Positions 35,400 through 48,937 of a stretch of 64,000 nucleotides of DNA are shown in pieces; the stretch's first letter is position 1, and each line of letters starts with the position of its first letter. This stretch comes from Glandiceps talaboti (lineage: Eukaryota > Hemichordata > Enteropneusta > Spengelidae). A program made the translations under genes and the position numbers. A model generated the notes under the pieces. The model made no database searches, was not told the origin of the DNA, and saw nothing but the letters and a program-made list of their open reading frames with translations. The stretch is from positions 11,141,776 to 11,205,775 of the forward strand of contig NC_135568.1 in the NCBI RefSeq assembly GCF_964340395.1. Reading direction: 5' to 3'.

Positions 35400-36060
35400 T
35401 CGAAGATCTTGACGAACCCATCTAATATGAATATATGGCCTGTCACTGAGGAATAGCATTTTTGATCTTGCAATCAACCAACCAATTCATCTAAATCATC
35501 TAACGTGAGTACATGTATGTAACTTTTAGAGAGTGTGGCTATATGGATCATTTATCTGACACTCCTAATGTGAATGTATGACTTGATATAGAGCTGTGGC
35601 TTTTTGGATCTTAGCAACCTAAAAAGCAATGTATCTGATTTGCCTAGGCTGCAGTATCTCTATACTTTAAGACTGGGTAGGGATTTCACTAGGTATAATA
35701 GCAACTCATCTGACACATCTAATATAATGTGAATATATGACCCAACATGGACTTGTGGCTTTTTGGATCATGCCAACTAAAAACCTGGCTGATTTGCCTA
35801 GCATGAATTTATGTACTTTATGAGTAGGTGGGGATTTCACTCAGCACCGAGTCATCTAACACATCTAAAAATGAATACACAACATGCCTTCATGCCAATC
35901 GATCAAAACTAATGGGACTTTGGATATTGCCAACTAGGACTTAGATTTGACTAGAGTATGCATGTACTTTCAAAGTGTGTATATATTTCATTGGTACAAC
36001 TACAAGAGCCACTCATCTATCTAGTGTATAATGATGAAGCATGCCTTCACAAAATCTAAA
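35400..36060. repeat. Degenerate tandem array, about 70 and 150 bp periods
   Basis: CATCTAATATGAATATATG-type blocks recur near 35418, 35499, 35565, 35718 and 35860. They come with CTGTGGCTTTTTGGATC and GGTGGGGATTTCACT blocks. Confidence 0.6.
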
Positions 36061-36301
36061 TATGATTCATAATTTTAAGTACCGTAGTTTATACATTTTC
36101 AGAGGGTGGCACAATTTGTTTGGATATTTAGGATCAACCTTTATACTCACTCATTGTGTGTAATACTTTCATACAAGTGGCTCTACGAATATATCGCTAA
36201 CTTAAATCAGATATTTGCAGGACTTAGGAATTTACAAGTAACAAGTAATTGCAGTCCTTATCAATTAGCATAATCCTTGATATCATGATATATTATATCT
36301 T

Positions 36302-36600
36302 ATTGAATTGAATTGAATTGAATTGAATTGAAATTTATTTCATCAGATAACAAAAACAAAACAAGAAATAAATAAATAAATAATACATTACACTTTCAAA
36401 AAAATTGGACAAAAGGAAATATACATGTGTTATCTAATGGGGACCATGAAAATAGTTCAGCAGAACTAGTCGTATATGTATATCTTCACAGAAATTTGCC
36501 AGAAACAATTTTTTTTTTGCCTTAGTAGTAGTCTCCCAAGGAGCTTAGTTTTAACCCGACTGTTCACAATCACTCACTCGGGTCGCTGTGTTTTTAAAAC
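36302..36600 (-). mobile_element. LINE 3'-end relic with (TTCAA)n tail
   Basis: On the minus strand the segment ends GATGAAATAAATTTCAATTC followed by further TTCAA units. That is the usual look of a CR1/L2-type 3' end with a pentanucleotide tail. Body sequence upstream includes CGACCCGAGTGAGTGATTGT. No coding part remains. Confidence 0.5.
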
Positions 36601-36719
36601 ATTATTCAAATAAATAGTGAAAAAGACCAGAGATTAGAGCAAATATAGGAATCACTATTAATAATATACTTAGGCCTGTATCAATTTAAAACAACTTTTA
36701 GTTAAATGAGCAAAATACA

Positions 36720-36960
36720 TCTATGTACCTTCACATGATGGTTTGTTGGTATACTAATTTACTGAGATTTATATGTAGAAAAGAACCAGCTAATCTAATG
36801 TGTAGAATACATGTATGTACCTGCCTTCACACTGCAGTTTGTTGGTACATGGTATGTTAGGATAATATATATCAACAATGTATAGCACAGAAGTGACTAA
36901 TCTAATGTGTAGCATATGTACTGTACACACATCATGGTCTGCTGTGAATACTGATCATAG
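36720..36960. repeat. Two- to three-copy tandem repeat, about 90-100 bp
   Basis: CTAATCTAATGTGTAGAAT and CTAATCTAATGTGTAGCAT, each followed by TATGTAC...CACAC(T/A)...G(T/G)TTG blocks, recur. Confidence 0.5.
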
Positions 36961-38939
36961 AGAAGTCTTAACTCATGAACTGTGGAAACTTAAACCTTTT
37001 ACAGTTGTTGGCCATTGACGCTGATAGATCTTGCTATGCAAGAATTACGCTGAGACTGGGATGCACTTTAATGAACTAAACTTTTAGCAGAAACACAATT
37101 TTTTCAGATAATACTGATTTTTTTTTAGAAAGTTGGAAGAATTTAACGAGATATTGGTGGCAAATAATGATTAGTAGCTTAATACTAAGATACTTTTGTA
37201 ACTTTTGTTCTGATTCTTGACAAAATCTGACTTTGCCTTATTGAAAGTTTTTCTGCTTTTCGTTCAAACTTGGCAAAAGGATTTTCTGCTAAACAACTTC
37301 AGAGTGAAAATTTCAGCATTAAAATATACTCACAGATCTTGCTTAAAGAAGAGTTAATGTGTAACACATTTTGTATTGAAAGGATGGATTAATAGGCACA
37401 GGTTGGAAGTGGTTATTTTAAAATCAGTCCCTAAAGTAATAATTAAAACATGTTTCAATTCAAGCAATAGACATTTTTTCTATATTTATAAGGCTGTATC
37501 AGATTTGAAATGGATGTCTTGAACAAAATAGTCAGTGCAGTGTGGTATAGATGAATGTGGTTTGTGGAGGATATGGCTCTTTGAGTCTCACAAAGCACTG
37601 GCATGATTCATCAAACCCATCTAATATGAAAGATGTACTTTCACACTGGGTGGGCTCATTGATCTTTCTTCGCCAAAAGATCAACCAAAACATGTTACTT
37701 TTAGTTCTCTGCATGAGTGTGTCAAGTCTGAATTTCAACTACGTTCATTCACCATGCTATTTCAACATTTTCAAATTTCATCTCAATCAGCTACAAATGT
37801 AATCCATCAATGCACTGTTTCAACAGTATCGACATTACAAAACCTTTTCATATTCTACTCATTCAAGACCTGATGTATTTTTCACTGATTTCAGTTTTAA
37901 TGACCTATTGATTTGTATGATAAATATGAATCTAACTGGTACTTCAAAGCCATGATTATTGATTTTAGTATTTCTATGAATATGAACCTGATTTTGAAAT
38001 TTGTAAATATGTGTCAAACTAAAGCTTACATTAAAATATGGCATTGAAAAAAAATTGTTTCAGAAGAGAATTTATCATTTTGGCATTCTCACAAACCAGA
38101 TGAATTTTACTAAAAACAGAATTTTGGTAATTTTCAAGAACAAACATTGTACTTTTTAACACATGAATATTTAGCTATATTTTTTTGCACTCTCTATCAT
38201 TACTAGGTGATTTCATACTTGGTAAAAGAAATATTTTGAAAAACTACAGCTGTATGGTTTTTGGCCAAAGGTATGGCCAATTGAACTATGATGTTTCAGT
38301 CATTTCACTGATTCTACAGTTTTCACCAACAGATAATTTTTCAAAATTTACTATACTGATTACAGAAAAAAGATGACACAGCTATATTTTCGAAATCAGT
38401 AACATCTTCTGTAGTTTGGTTTAGCAAACAAACTAAGTAATATTTAGTAACAAGAACGTAATATTTCCATTTGGAATCTAAGATAACAGAATTTTGTTTC
38501 ATCTAACAATCACTTGTCGGTCAAATTACTTAAACAAAATTTGTGTTTTTCTGTAACCTTTTTGATCAGTCACAACTTTATTTTGAACAGGAATTTGAGA
38601 AATTATCCTTCAGTATTAATTAGAATAAAAGTTTTGGTCTAAAGTCATTTATTGCAAGAAATTGTTCCCACCAAAGTTTCTTAGATAAAAATTCTTGTTT
38701 AGCTGTAATTTTTATCAAATCTCATTTGTACTTTGAAATAGAATCTTAGTAATCAACTTTTCCAACAGATTTATGCCATTCCTTTTGTTTAATAAAGTTT
38801 TAAAACATTTGAAAAACTAAATTCTATAGATACAAAAATGTATAACCTGCTGTGATTCAAGACAGAGGAGATAAATTTGACAGTAATTTTTTGGGTATTA
38901 TACTGACTTTTCAATTCAGGCTAAACCTTTAGTCTCTCA

Positions 38940-39140
38940 ACATCTTAATTTTCATACGCATTGTTTTTAATTGTTAAATTGTTTTTAGTGTACTACTGAT
39001 TACCCTTGAATTGGTATGCAGTTTTTTTCAATGTCAAATTGTTTTCAAACTTCAACTGATGTCCATGAAATAGTTACATTCTTTTGCAATGTCAAATGTT
39101 TTCAATATATACAACTGTTTTCCATGAAATTGTTGATGTT
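38940..39140. repeat. Three-copy tandem repeat, about 55-60 bp
   Basis: CAATGTCAAATTGTTTTCAAACTTCAACTG-like blocks, each followed by AT(G/T)(T/A)CC(A/T)TGAA(A/T)T, recur near 38970, 39025 and 39088. Confidence 0.55.
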
Positions 39141-41197
39141 AGTTGATGAGACTGATTGACATGACGTGAATATGTAAAAAAAAAAAAAATAACTACGTGA
39201 ATGACACTTTCCAGACAATGACTGTGCTATCGTGACGAACAAAACACAAATAGTGAAGTCAAGATGATATAAATAATGTCTCTATTAACATCTGGCAGCC
39301 GATCTTGCAAACAACATGAAGGTAAAAATAATTATGCCTATGAAAATATCACAGGCTCAAATCTTCCTTTTTTTTCTGTAATCGTAAAATGTACCGTAAA
39401 TTGCCCATACAAGTGCATTGTTCGCGTGCGACAATCTTTAACTTGCAACCGAGCGTCAACCGCGAACATCAATTCATCGAAATTGCAAGAATCTGCAAAA
39501 ATCGTCATGCAAGCAAGAGAAGTGAACAGTTTCAATTAGCATTATGTTCTTTCCATCACATCCAAAACATGCTTATAAAACTCTGATTAAATTTATCTTA
39601 ATAATAATGTTGTTTTCATAAACCATGCTTAAATTCATTTTATTTCTCATTATAAAATATTTTCAAAAGTATTAGCTATCAAAAGTTAGAAAGATAGGCG
39701 AGGTACTTCAAATGTTTGAATGTTGAAAATAAAGAAAAAAAAAGTACTGAACATAGATGAGATGAGGAATGAAAGTTCAGACAAACAAACAATGGTATCA
39801 TCCAGTCCCACAATGCAATATGTCTATGACACTAACATCAGTTTACCATACTTTGGACATGAGAGGTAATTGGGGACATTTAGCTTAATTATGAATTACT
39901 AAAAATAAATTTGTCAAACTATCTACAATCCATATGAAAAAAGCCAGTGTATAAAGTCTATTTGTTGTGAATACCAATAGCATACAAGTTCTCAGAAAAA
40001 ATTCTCAAGAAATTATAGTGATGTATCGAAATTGGTATTTTTATGAAAAAAAATTGGCAAAATAAGAATTTGATGTGTTTCTTCGGGTAGTTTAAAGGGT
40101 ACATGTAATTTTACTGGGTATGAATATGAAACTGCAAAAAAAAAACTGTGCATAACAAAGCTTCATTTAAATAAGACTGGGCGGGGGAGGAAGTGAATTT
40201 AATTTCACAGATACTGTATTTGCTCAGATGTGTGGTATCCCAGATGAGTTAATATGTCAAAACACATCAATTCACAGCTTGCATACAGTATATATATAGA
40301 ATTAAAGCTTTGCCTTGCACAAATATATGCATTTAGTACAATTTATGATTTGAAAGACACTTCAATTTCATTTTAAATATTTCTAAAAAAAAAAAAAGTC
40401 ATCATGTTCCAAAATTTGAATTCTTGAGAATAAGAACTGACCAGTCTATGTTTGATTTTTCATGCTCTCAGTTAAACATTTTGAATTCACAAAATATATA
40501 TAGTTGGGTGAAACATGCATATTTTGCATATTGTTAGAAAAGGAGTGGACAAACAGGAAGTTGCAATGCATGATGGGGTGTCATGGGAATAGTGCATTGT
40601 GGGATTGGATGAACCTCTACTGGAAGTAGTAGCAACTAGACAGTGCCAACAGGCAAGTTTAGGGCCTCTAGAAGTGAACTTGTAGAAACCATAAACTTGT
40701 AACATTCATAGAGACAGCGACAACTTACAGTATACAACAACAAATATCAACATTTCTAAGATCTACAAAAATCACTTGTAAAGAGAATAAAAAGTTATAA
40801 CATTTATCATATATTATGAGGATGTAATCACAAATTGACGATTCGGAACTTTGATTTGATAAATAGCAAAGTTACTCATCAAATTTCAGGGCAAATTTCG
40901 AAACATTATTGAATTCTGACGACAGCAGATTCGAGTTCAGTCTGAAGGCTATACACATATTTATTTTGTTTATTATAATTTCAAACAATTTCATCCAATT
41001 TTAAATAAAAATAGGATAAAACTGATTTATACCGTCCATCTTAATTTTTTTGCATCTATAAATTTGTTCCAAAGCATCAATTTAGCAGTTATACAATCAA
41101 TTCACTTACTCATGAATATACATGAATATAATTTACATATCAATGACTGTAAATGAATAATTATTGCTGATTTGCATAAGAAAGGAATTGATGTTAC

Positions 41198-41312
41198 CTG
41201 GTGTTGATAGCTTGACAGCAATGGCGACACAAGAAATGATTATGACAATAACAAGCAAGGCAATAATAATTCCACGCCAGTTCCGCTGAGTGGGATTACT
41301 TCCAACAAGCTC
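41198..41312 (-). CDS. DPP6: DPP6/10-like common exon 2: transmembrane segment
   Basis: The exon encodes 38 codons plus one base, beginning [12 protein letters not shown] and ending AVKLSTP. The acceptor is TTGTAG|GAG and the donor CCAG|GTAACA, leaving phase 1. After the juxtamembrane RNWRG comes an uninterrupted hydrophobic helix rich in Ile, Leu and Val (about 20 residues), then the short start of the extracellular stalk. The juxtamembrane motif is nearly identical to vertebrate DPP6 and DPP10 and differs from DPP4/FAP, which makes this the diagnostic exon. In the vertebrate proteins this segment contacts the Kv4 voltage sensor and pore region and is sufficient for much of the gating effect. 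All candidate first exons end in phase 0 and can join here. Confidence 0.95.
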
Positions 41313-41506
41313 CTACAATAAACGACACGAGAAGAAAACATTGTCAGATTCTGGCTGTACATGTGTACAAGTGATGAGCATTATTATTGCAGAGAAAAAC
41401 TTATAACAACAGAAGTAAGATCAAAATGTCTGCTTTGGTTCAATTACCCACTGTTTGAAGAAGACAATGTAATGTTCATGCACGCACAGACACACGTATA
41501 AAATTC

Positions 41507-41507
<1 letters not shown>

Positions 41508-41559
<52 letters not shown>
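41508..41559. repeat. (CA)n microsatellite
   Basis: About 26 CA units, 195 bp upstream of the transmembrane exon's acceptor in the transcript. Confidence 0.95.
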
Positions 41560-41562
<3 letters not shown>

Positions 41563-43239
41563 TATTTGTATAAAGTTAAAGTACATCCATATACACATTC
41601 ATCTACATGACAACAAACCTCCTCCAAACAAACAAACACACATATAACATGTTTACATACAATCAAACATTCATGAAAATATGCAAACAAGGGGAACCCT
41701 CCTACACACACCTACATATACTTTTAGACGACCACACAGCAAACACAGGATAAAACACAAACAAGCCCATCTATTGCACATTATTATACAAAACATCTTT
41801 AAGCAAGCTTTAGCTTTGTTTATTGTTTTCTATTTAAGCTCTTATTCGTACTATAAAGTTCAAAACAAAATGAGTATCATGTACGTATTTAAAACCAGTA
41901 GTTGTAATAAATCTAACGATATTCAGAGACAAGAAATAGAATATGTCGATCCTGCCCACACTATACACAAGGGAAACGCCACTTGATGGGTACAATTCTA
42001 TTAGGTGGTAACCATTATTACATTATTTGTGAATTGCAGTTTACAGTCACTCTTTTCGGCAAATTACACGCCGGCAAATAAAGTGAGAACTCGTTTCCTG
42101 TAATGGTACACTATATACTGTAACAGCGCTAACAAATTGAAACAGAATGTCCATGTGAAGCGTTTGGTACATGTATGTGACACTTCAAAGCATTAGTCGA
42201 TAATTGCACCATTGAATTAGCATGCAGGTCAGCATACGACGTTATCGCAAGAAAAACATACTCAATAACATTTCTTTCACTGAAATCACTAACTGGCAAT
42301 GACAGAAAGTCGGTAGGTCCAGCCCTATGACCCATTTCACAGTTATCGGTAATAGGGTGATTTGGACGGATAACCTGCAGCTATGCTAAAAAGTTAAAGG
42401 CAACATCGACAAAATAACTTACTGCTTTTCAGAGCATCAAAATGAAACATGCAATAAGTCACAGTCTACTATTGTTAAGTGTTCATAATACTCCATTTCT
42501 ATTGAGAATATGCAAAGGGCGATTATTTTAAACAATATGATTGATAAAAAATTTAATCATCATAAAATAATAATTTGAGTGTAAGAAATCTAATTATGAC
42601 GATATTATTGATAGTAATAATTTTTTAATAGTTTTCATTCAAGTATAAACCAACTTTGCCAGGAGCAACAGATATTATATATATTTTTGTGCATCAAACT
42701 TATATACATGTACACATGCATGCTTCTTTGCTAGCAGCATAACTTTTAGAAGTTATAAATTTTTTCAAACGAAAATGTCTGTAATATTTATATATTTTCA
42801 AGGGTTAGTACCGTATGATAAAAATGTATCAATCAATCTTTTGACACATTGCAAATTCAATATCTTTTGAAGTACTTAGTTTAGCACAGTTTCCATGGAG
42901 ATGAGCAAGTTTTCTAGGCTGGCAACACTTTCACTCATTAAGTTAATTGGAATTTTTTATGAACAATAATCAACTAAATGTCCTTGAATAGTTGACAGAT
43001 GACTATGAACGATAAATTTTAATATGTCATGCAGTGTTACATCAATTAAATTATGTTCAGTTCTTGCTAAATTAAAATTCTCAAAGTACATCTATTTTTT
43101 GAGCCCTGTCCGTTTTCAATATTTAATAAACTTTTTATATTAGAAATAATTCAGTTCAAAAATGGTTTGTTCGACTAGTTTTGCACTGACAATGTTTTTT
43201 TTAAAAGAATTTTGAACTAAGCTTTTATATTGACTTGTC

Positions 43240-43660
43240 ACTATTTCAGAAATTGATTGTTGAAATTCTTCATTTAGTGCTAATCTTCGTCCTAGGAAAT
43301 ACATTTTCAAAATATCATAAGCAAACAAATATTCTGTTGTGACAATATAGACGTCAAATCAGAAATCACTTCTGCAAACTTACTAAATTCTTTATTTATG
43401 GATAATCTCGCTTTTGGAAATACATTTTCAAATATCTTCAGCAAACATATTTTGCTTTGACAATATAGACATCAAATCTATTATGCAATAAATGTCAGAA
43501 CTCACTTTCTGCAAGTTTATTAAATTCTTGAATCTCACTTTAGGAAATACATTTTCAAATATTTTGTGCAAACACAAATTGTGCCGTGACAGCAATAGAT
43601 ACTGAGTCTATTAGACCATAATTGTCAGAATTCACTTTCTGCATGTTTACTGTCTGAGTT
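43240..43660. repeat. Three-copy tandem array, about 121-126 bp
   Basis: GGAAATACATTTTCAAATAT recurs at 43295, 43416 and 43542, with GTGACAATATAGACATCAAATC and CACTTTCTGCAAGTTTA blocks in between. Confidence 0.8.
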
Positions 43661-43984
43661 TGCGAGACTACAGGGGAAATTAAAGTACTTAACAAACACT
43701 GATAAAGTATCCCCTATGTCAAATGTCCAAACTGAGATAAAATCAAATGCGGCAATAATGAGACGTACGTTCCAATGTTCAAATAGTGTTGATAGTGTAG
43801 CAGTATAATGATTTCACATTTCAGAGTTTTATACGTGACTTTTACATCTTTCCTGACTACCCTTTCAGGCACCTGGCAACAGAAAGGGTAATGTCTTGTA
43901 AATCTAAACCACACAGTCTTGATGGAGTGAAGGGCAGTTAAAATCTTTAATTAATGTACACCATAGCTTTGTATTCCATAGTTG

Positions 43985-44700
43985 ATAATTTTTTTTAACT
44001 GATCTGATTTGATCAAACTCAGACAGTTACCCTACAAGTTATAGAAATGATTTGAACGAACCCTCCAAAACAACCTTAGTCCGTTACACGTGACAACAGG
44101 ATGAAACTGATTTGTAGAAACCTCAACAATGATCAAACTGATCTAAAGAAACTTAGTTGTTACCCATGACAACATGGTCAGACTGATTTGAAGAAACATC
44201 AACAAAGATCAAACTAATTTGAAGAAACTTAGTTATTTGAAATATACAGAAACTAATATTAGAAATCCGGAAAATTACGAGAACAAAATTGATTATTTGT
44301 CCTTTTTTCTGTGTTGTTACCAGTGACAATGATCAAAGTGATTTGAACAAACTTAGTTGTTTCCCTCAATGAATGATCAAACTGATTCGTACCATGTTAA
44401 ACTCAGTTTTTTTGTTAAGGGTGGTAAAGTAGCTAAAATCTACTGAGTTCCCTTGTCATTTTACTGGGGTTTCCTACCAAGATCATGGTGTAATGTATGG
44501 GGAACTATTCTAGTTTTACCAGATTTTTCCATTCCTGTTACCGAGGTTACCAGCCCGTAGCAAAAACATTGTAGACTGCTACCATCAAAAGTGATAAATA
44601 GAAGAGATTTGAACAAACTATATAGTCTGCTGTACCCTTCGAAACGATCAAAATTATTTTGAACCAACTTAATAGCCAACTACTACAACCCTCACAAGAT
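43985..44700. repeat. Degenerate array of GATCAAACTGATTTGAAGAA units
   Basis: About ten copies of a 40-45 bp motif with GATTTGAA(G/C)AAAC(T/A)TAGTTGTTAC and CAATGATCAAACTGAT are scattered in tandem. Confidence 0.65.
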
Positions 44701-46669
44701 GAAGTGAGTTTAACCAACTTAGACAGTTATGTACTCCATCATAATGACCTTCACTCTCATACATGTAGAGTAATGTGCAAACAATTAATATGCATGGCAA
44801 CCTTTTGCACTGTTCAAGTCTTACGGGACGCATAAGTCATACGCCATACTAGACTGTCTAAACAGAGGATACATCAACAGGATAGAAATGGCGTCGCTAA
44901 ACGAGGTGAACAGCTACATTCAAGAAAGTAGCATAGTATTTAAATGATGCCTGGCTCACCTACTGTTCTGAGATGAGAACAGACCATTTAGTATAGTTCG
45001 TAATTGATAGCATGTCAGCAGGTCGGTTCATCTCCTTTTTTCAGCTAGGTCAATTCTGACAGGACCTTTTAGACAACAAATGTCAAAGTCACCATTATAG
45101 CATTTTGATGCTATTTTGCTGCTGGTGGCTTCTAAAATGAATGTATTCATCTTCCATATTGATAATCACCCTGGGCTGAAGATCATTCAAAAACACTGAG
45201 TAGCCAAGAGTTTAAGCTCTCTGATCTATCTTGTATGCATGCATTTATCGATAATAGTACTGACTGCTGAGTCATTACCGTGACAACGTTTACACAAGAA
45301 AAGAGACTGTCGAAGTAAACTCAACAGACTGAATCAGTAGTACGGCAAAAGATTCTCCTGAGCCAGCACACATTTTTGTGCTGATATCATCATTTTATAT
45401 AAAATTTAGGGAGTGTACGTGAGGTAGCTTTGCTGTAAATAATACAGTACCTGGTACAACGTGGATAATCTAGCTTACGATATAGTTGGTCGACACTATA
45501 GTAATAAACACAGTATTAAGCTGATTGCATACATGTACTCTCTCATTTTTTTTTTTACATATTTCTTGAACACATATGATTTATTCATAACATTTTTTCA
45601 AAAAATTCAAATTATCGATATTCAAAAATTTGTTCTGGTATATTTCAGTTTTATCTACTTTTGATAGTTTTACCAGTGTTCAGATGTTTGAAAAGGGTTT
45701 GAATTAGTCTACATTTCAAGTAAAGAATAAAAATTTCAAGGGTGATAAAACATGTTGACTTTCTCAGTAAAACATTGCGAAATTTATATGCAAAAATTTA
45801 AGTTAAAAATAAACTGTGTCCTCAACATAAATCATTTTCACTCAACTAACAAAAATCTACATTTGTTATATACACGTAACAGATGTTAGAACTATTATTA
45901 TCTTTTTTTTTTCAGATTATTTAAGCCAGCTGTTGTAATGTATAAGCGAATATACAGTGATATTTTTGATGTACAATCACAAACTCAAGTATAGTTCTTC
46001 AACATTTAGGTAAAAATTTCAACTCGCCTTAAAAATTTGGAATTTCAATGGTCAGATTTTTCAAGATTAAAAATAATGACTAAATAATTAATGCCATTTT
46101 ATCGTATCGTGGTTGATGTTCAAATATTGCCGATTAGATCATTAAGCTGCAGTGAATGTGAATATGAAAGTAGTGTTATGTAACAGTATTAACCAAAACC
46201 TTGAAAACACTTCAACATCAGGGTTTGAGTCATTTAATATACCAACATGAAAAAACAAACAAAATTTGAACCAAATTTGTATAAAATGATGAGCAATAAT
46301 TCATTTCATTAGTAAGAAAATTGCCATGTATCATCAAGTCTAAATTTGAAATTTGAAAAAAAAATCCGTCATGAAAGATATAACTCGCCTTTTCAGTATT
46401 TTAACATGGAAGTGCATAATTTTGCAAAATGTAAGGTCCCTCCAAGGTTTGACTAAACAGCCTCTCTCCCCAGAGTAGAATGGAATATCTCAAGCTTTCA
46501 TAACATAGTCAATTTGCAGAACCAACCAGCAATTTTTTGAATCGACAATTTTCAGCACGTACTATTATAACAAACCTAAGTACAAATAACATAACACTCA
46601 GTGTAACACCAACCATTGACATCTTGGACACTTTCCTCCTTGTTTACCTGTCTATTTGAATAAACATTG

Positions 46670-46990
46670 TCACTGTTGTTCTTCTATGAACAGACTTTTG
46701 TATGATTTTTGTGAACAAAATTTCCATTCTTCTGCCACAAAGTATATGCATTGTTCTTTTTTGAAGAGACTTTGAAAAATATTTTGTGAACAAAATTTCT
46801 ACTTTCCGCTGTGTGCCGCCGTGAAGAATATTCATAAATTGTTCTCTCTTTAACAGAATGTTGTATAATTTTGTGTGATTAGAATTTCTATTTTTCGCTG
46901 TGCACTGCTGCCAAGTAAGGGTGTGTATATATATATTGTTCTTTTTTTAACAGAATTTTTGAATAATTTTATGAGAACAAAATTTTAATT
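46670..46990. repeat. Four-copy tandem array, 77-99 bp
   Basis: TTGTTCTTTTTTAACAGA-like blocks near 46676, 46753, 46839 and 46938 are each followed by ATTTTGTGAACAAAATTTC. Confidence 0.8.
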
Positions 46991-47004
46991 TTTGACAAAC
47001 AATA

Positions 47005-47460
47005 TGTTCTATTCAGTATTTTTTGTGGTTCTGTTAACACCTCAACTATTGTGATGCAAATAAAGGAAAAGTATGTTTCAACCATGAAAACAGAGATTCC
47101 ATTTTTTGATGAATAACATAGCTATCCAGAATTTTTTGTGGTTTACATTATAACTTAACCTACTATGCACTAAAATGGTAAAAATAAGTAATTTCTGGGA
47201 TAACAAAGTTTCCTTTTCGACAAAAACTATTGCAAATCACGGCTATTCAGAAATTTTTCATGGTTCACATCATGACCTACACTAATACGGTACAAAAAAG
47301 GTAAAAATATGCAATGACATGAGAACAAAATTTCCTCTTCTTCACAAACAATATTGCAAAATATGTCTATTCACTAATTTTTTGTGGTTCACATTATCAC
47401 CCTAGCCTAGTATGCTGCAAAAATGGTAAAAATATGTACGAACATGTTTCAGCACGATCG
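47005..47460. repeat. Four-copy tandem array, 112-126 bp
   Basis: CTATTCAG(A/T)(A/T)TTTTTTGTGGTT followed by CACATTATNACC and AAAAATGGTAAAAATATG recurs four times. It is adjacent to, but distinct from, the preceding array; they share ACAAAATTTCC blocks. Confidence 0.8.
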
Positions 47461-47759
47461 CAGTATATTAAACACAACAGTTACTGCATTTTACATTTTA
47501 TATGAAAGTTTCAGAATATTATATATTACACGTGTAAAGTCTCATTATATTAGTGCTAAAAAATTCTAGTATTTACTTTTGGCGTTAGTCAAACAAATTT
47601 CTATTCTACTTTGGAAAATTAAAATGCCAAAAATCAACAAATAACAAGAATTGTGAAAAACTTTTTGTAAATAACGTGAAATTTGACTATTTTAAATATT
47701 TTACACAAATTAAATACATGTGAAAAAGGTAACTACAATGTGATCAAACTTTTACATTC

Positions 47760-48240
47760 AATTTGAATATTTTTTACAAAAAATTCCATTTTTTTGGTCG
47801 AAAAAACTGAAGGAATTCAGACTACAATATTACATCTGAACATACAGAATCTTACATAATGTAGTAACATAAAATTTAGTTGTTTTTTTTTGTCTGACAA
47901 AAAAGTGACAATGTTCAGCTTATTGCTACCTATGAATTAACATACAGAATCCTGCTAAACATGGGAGTATTAAACGTATCCAAAAATTTAGTGGGATTTT
48001 GGTCTAAGAAAAAAGTCACAATAATCAGGTTTCTTTGACTATATCATACACAAACACACAAAATCCTGTGAAACACAGTTTACAGTAATACTCAGTATTT
48101 CAAAATTTAGTGATTTTTTGGTCTCCGAAAAAAAAGTGAGGAACTTGGCATACGACAGAAGTAGTAGAATTCTGTGAAATGCATTAATAGTACGTCAATG
48201 ACTTTTTTTTTTGCTGAAATATTCAGATATTTTTTGTTGC
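47760..48240. repeat. Four-copy tandem array, about 100-115 bp
   Basis: CATACAGAATCCTG(C/T)(T/G)AAACA and AAAATTTAGT(G)...TTTTTGGTCT...AAAAAAGT(G/C)ACAAT recur in the same order. Confidence 0.75.
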
Positions 48241-48626
48241 TGAGACACCTAAAGTATTTGTGGCTAGGATTTATTTAACCATAATTATGCCGATTCACAC
48301 ATTCAGACAACAACTCTGTGGGGGTATACTATTATGCTAAAGGCAATGTTTGTTACCCGGAAATAATGTACATGTACACTGTGTCAACATATCGCAGCAG
48401 GGTATCTAGTTTATCTTTAGGAAAACTCAATATTTTGTGTCACTTGCCAACGGCTTGACAAATGAATACATGCTGTAGGGCTGTGTACATGTATATTTTG
48501 GAGATGAAATTCTACGGCATTCACGTTTGACTAAAAAATTCTGTGTAAAAACAAGGGGTTGTCAGAGGCATTAATTTTAACTGTTTAAACTTAAAGAGTA
48601 CAATATGCCTTGAAACCACAAACACA

Positions 48627-48733
48627 GGATAGATAGGTAGATGGATGGATGGATGGTGGGTGGGTGGGCGGGTACAATGTAGATGGGTGAATGGGTGGAT
48701 GGATGGCTGGCTAGATAGATAGATAGATGGATC

Positions 48734-48779
<46 letters not shown>
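48627..48779. repeat. Compound GATG/GGTG/GATA/GACA microsatellite
   Basis: A mixed tetranucleotide tract about 100 bp downstream of the exon 1d donor in the transcript. Confidence 0.95.
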
Positions 48780-48877
48780 TTTCTGTTTACACTACATTGC
48801 CTAATCTAGATATGTGACATCATTCAGAAGAGAGGTACACTATTTTTAATGCATATGCACAACAAATTTATACCTAC

Positions 48878-48937
48878 ATGTTCTTGTTGTTCATGCGTAT
48901 TAGAGCTGTTGTCAACTGCAGCTTGAATAGCCGACAT
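48878..48937 (-). CDS. DPP6: DPP6/10-like alternative first coding exon 1d (DPP6-S-like N-terminus)
   Basis: This 20-codon exon reads MSAIQAAVDNSSNTHEQQEH and is followed by the donor GTAGGT in phase 0. The ATG has A at -3. Spliced to the next exon the protein reads ...[18 protein letters not shown]. From memory, human DPP6-S has a tail of the same length class ending in a similar Gln/Glu-rich stretch (QQQEQ) directly before ELVGSNPPQRNW. This isoform therefore looks like the conserved short form. The peptide is cytoplasmic; its NSS sequon would not be glycosylated. The donor is about 100 bp from a tetranucleotide microsatellite (48627-48779). Confidence 0.75.

Larger units (their letters stand above)
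27996..41197 (-). other. Intron 2-3 of the DPP6/10-like gene
   Basis: At 13,202 bp this is the largest fully contained intron. No coding region is supported. It holds a six-copy long-period tandem array (30975-31930), a MITE-like element (32813-33128), arrays at 35400-36060, 36720-36960 and 38940-39140, a LINE 3'-end relic (36302-36600), and a poly-G run near 30388. Confidence 0.75.
41313..48877 (-). other. Intron between first exon 1d and exon 2
   Basis: This 7,565-bp intron is the common part skipped by all first-exon variants. It holds a CA microsatellite (41508-41559) and a dense run of tandem arrays (43240-43660, 43985-44700, 46670-46990, 47005-47460, 47760-48240, 48627-48779). No gene is seen. 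Confidence 0.7.

Noticed and set aside
46644-46664. MFIQIDR followed by GTAAAC on the minus strand as another first exon
   Set aside because: It ends in phase 2 and cannot join the phase-0 transmembrane exon; it also abuts a tandem array.
48627-48779. CRISPR-like array
   Set aside because: It is a tetranucleotide microsatellite in animal DNA with no spacers.
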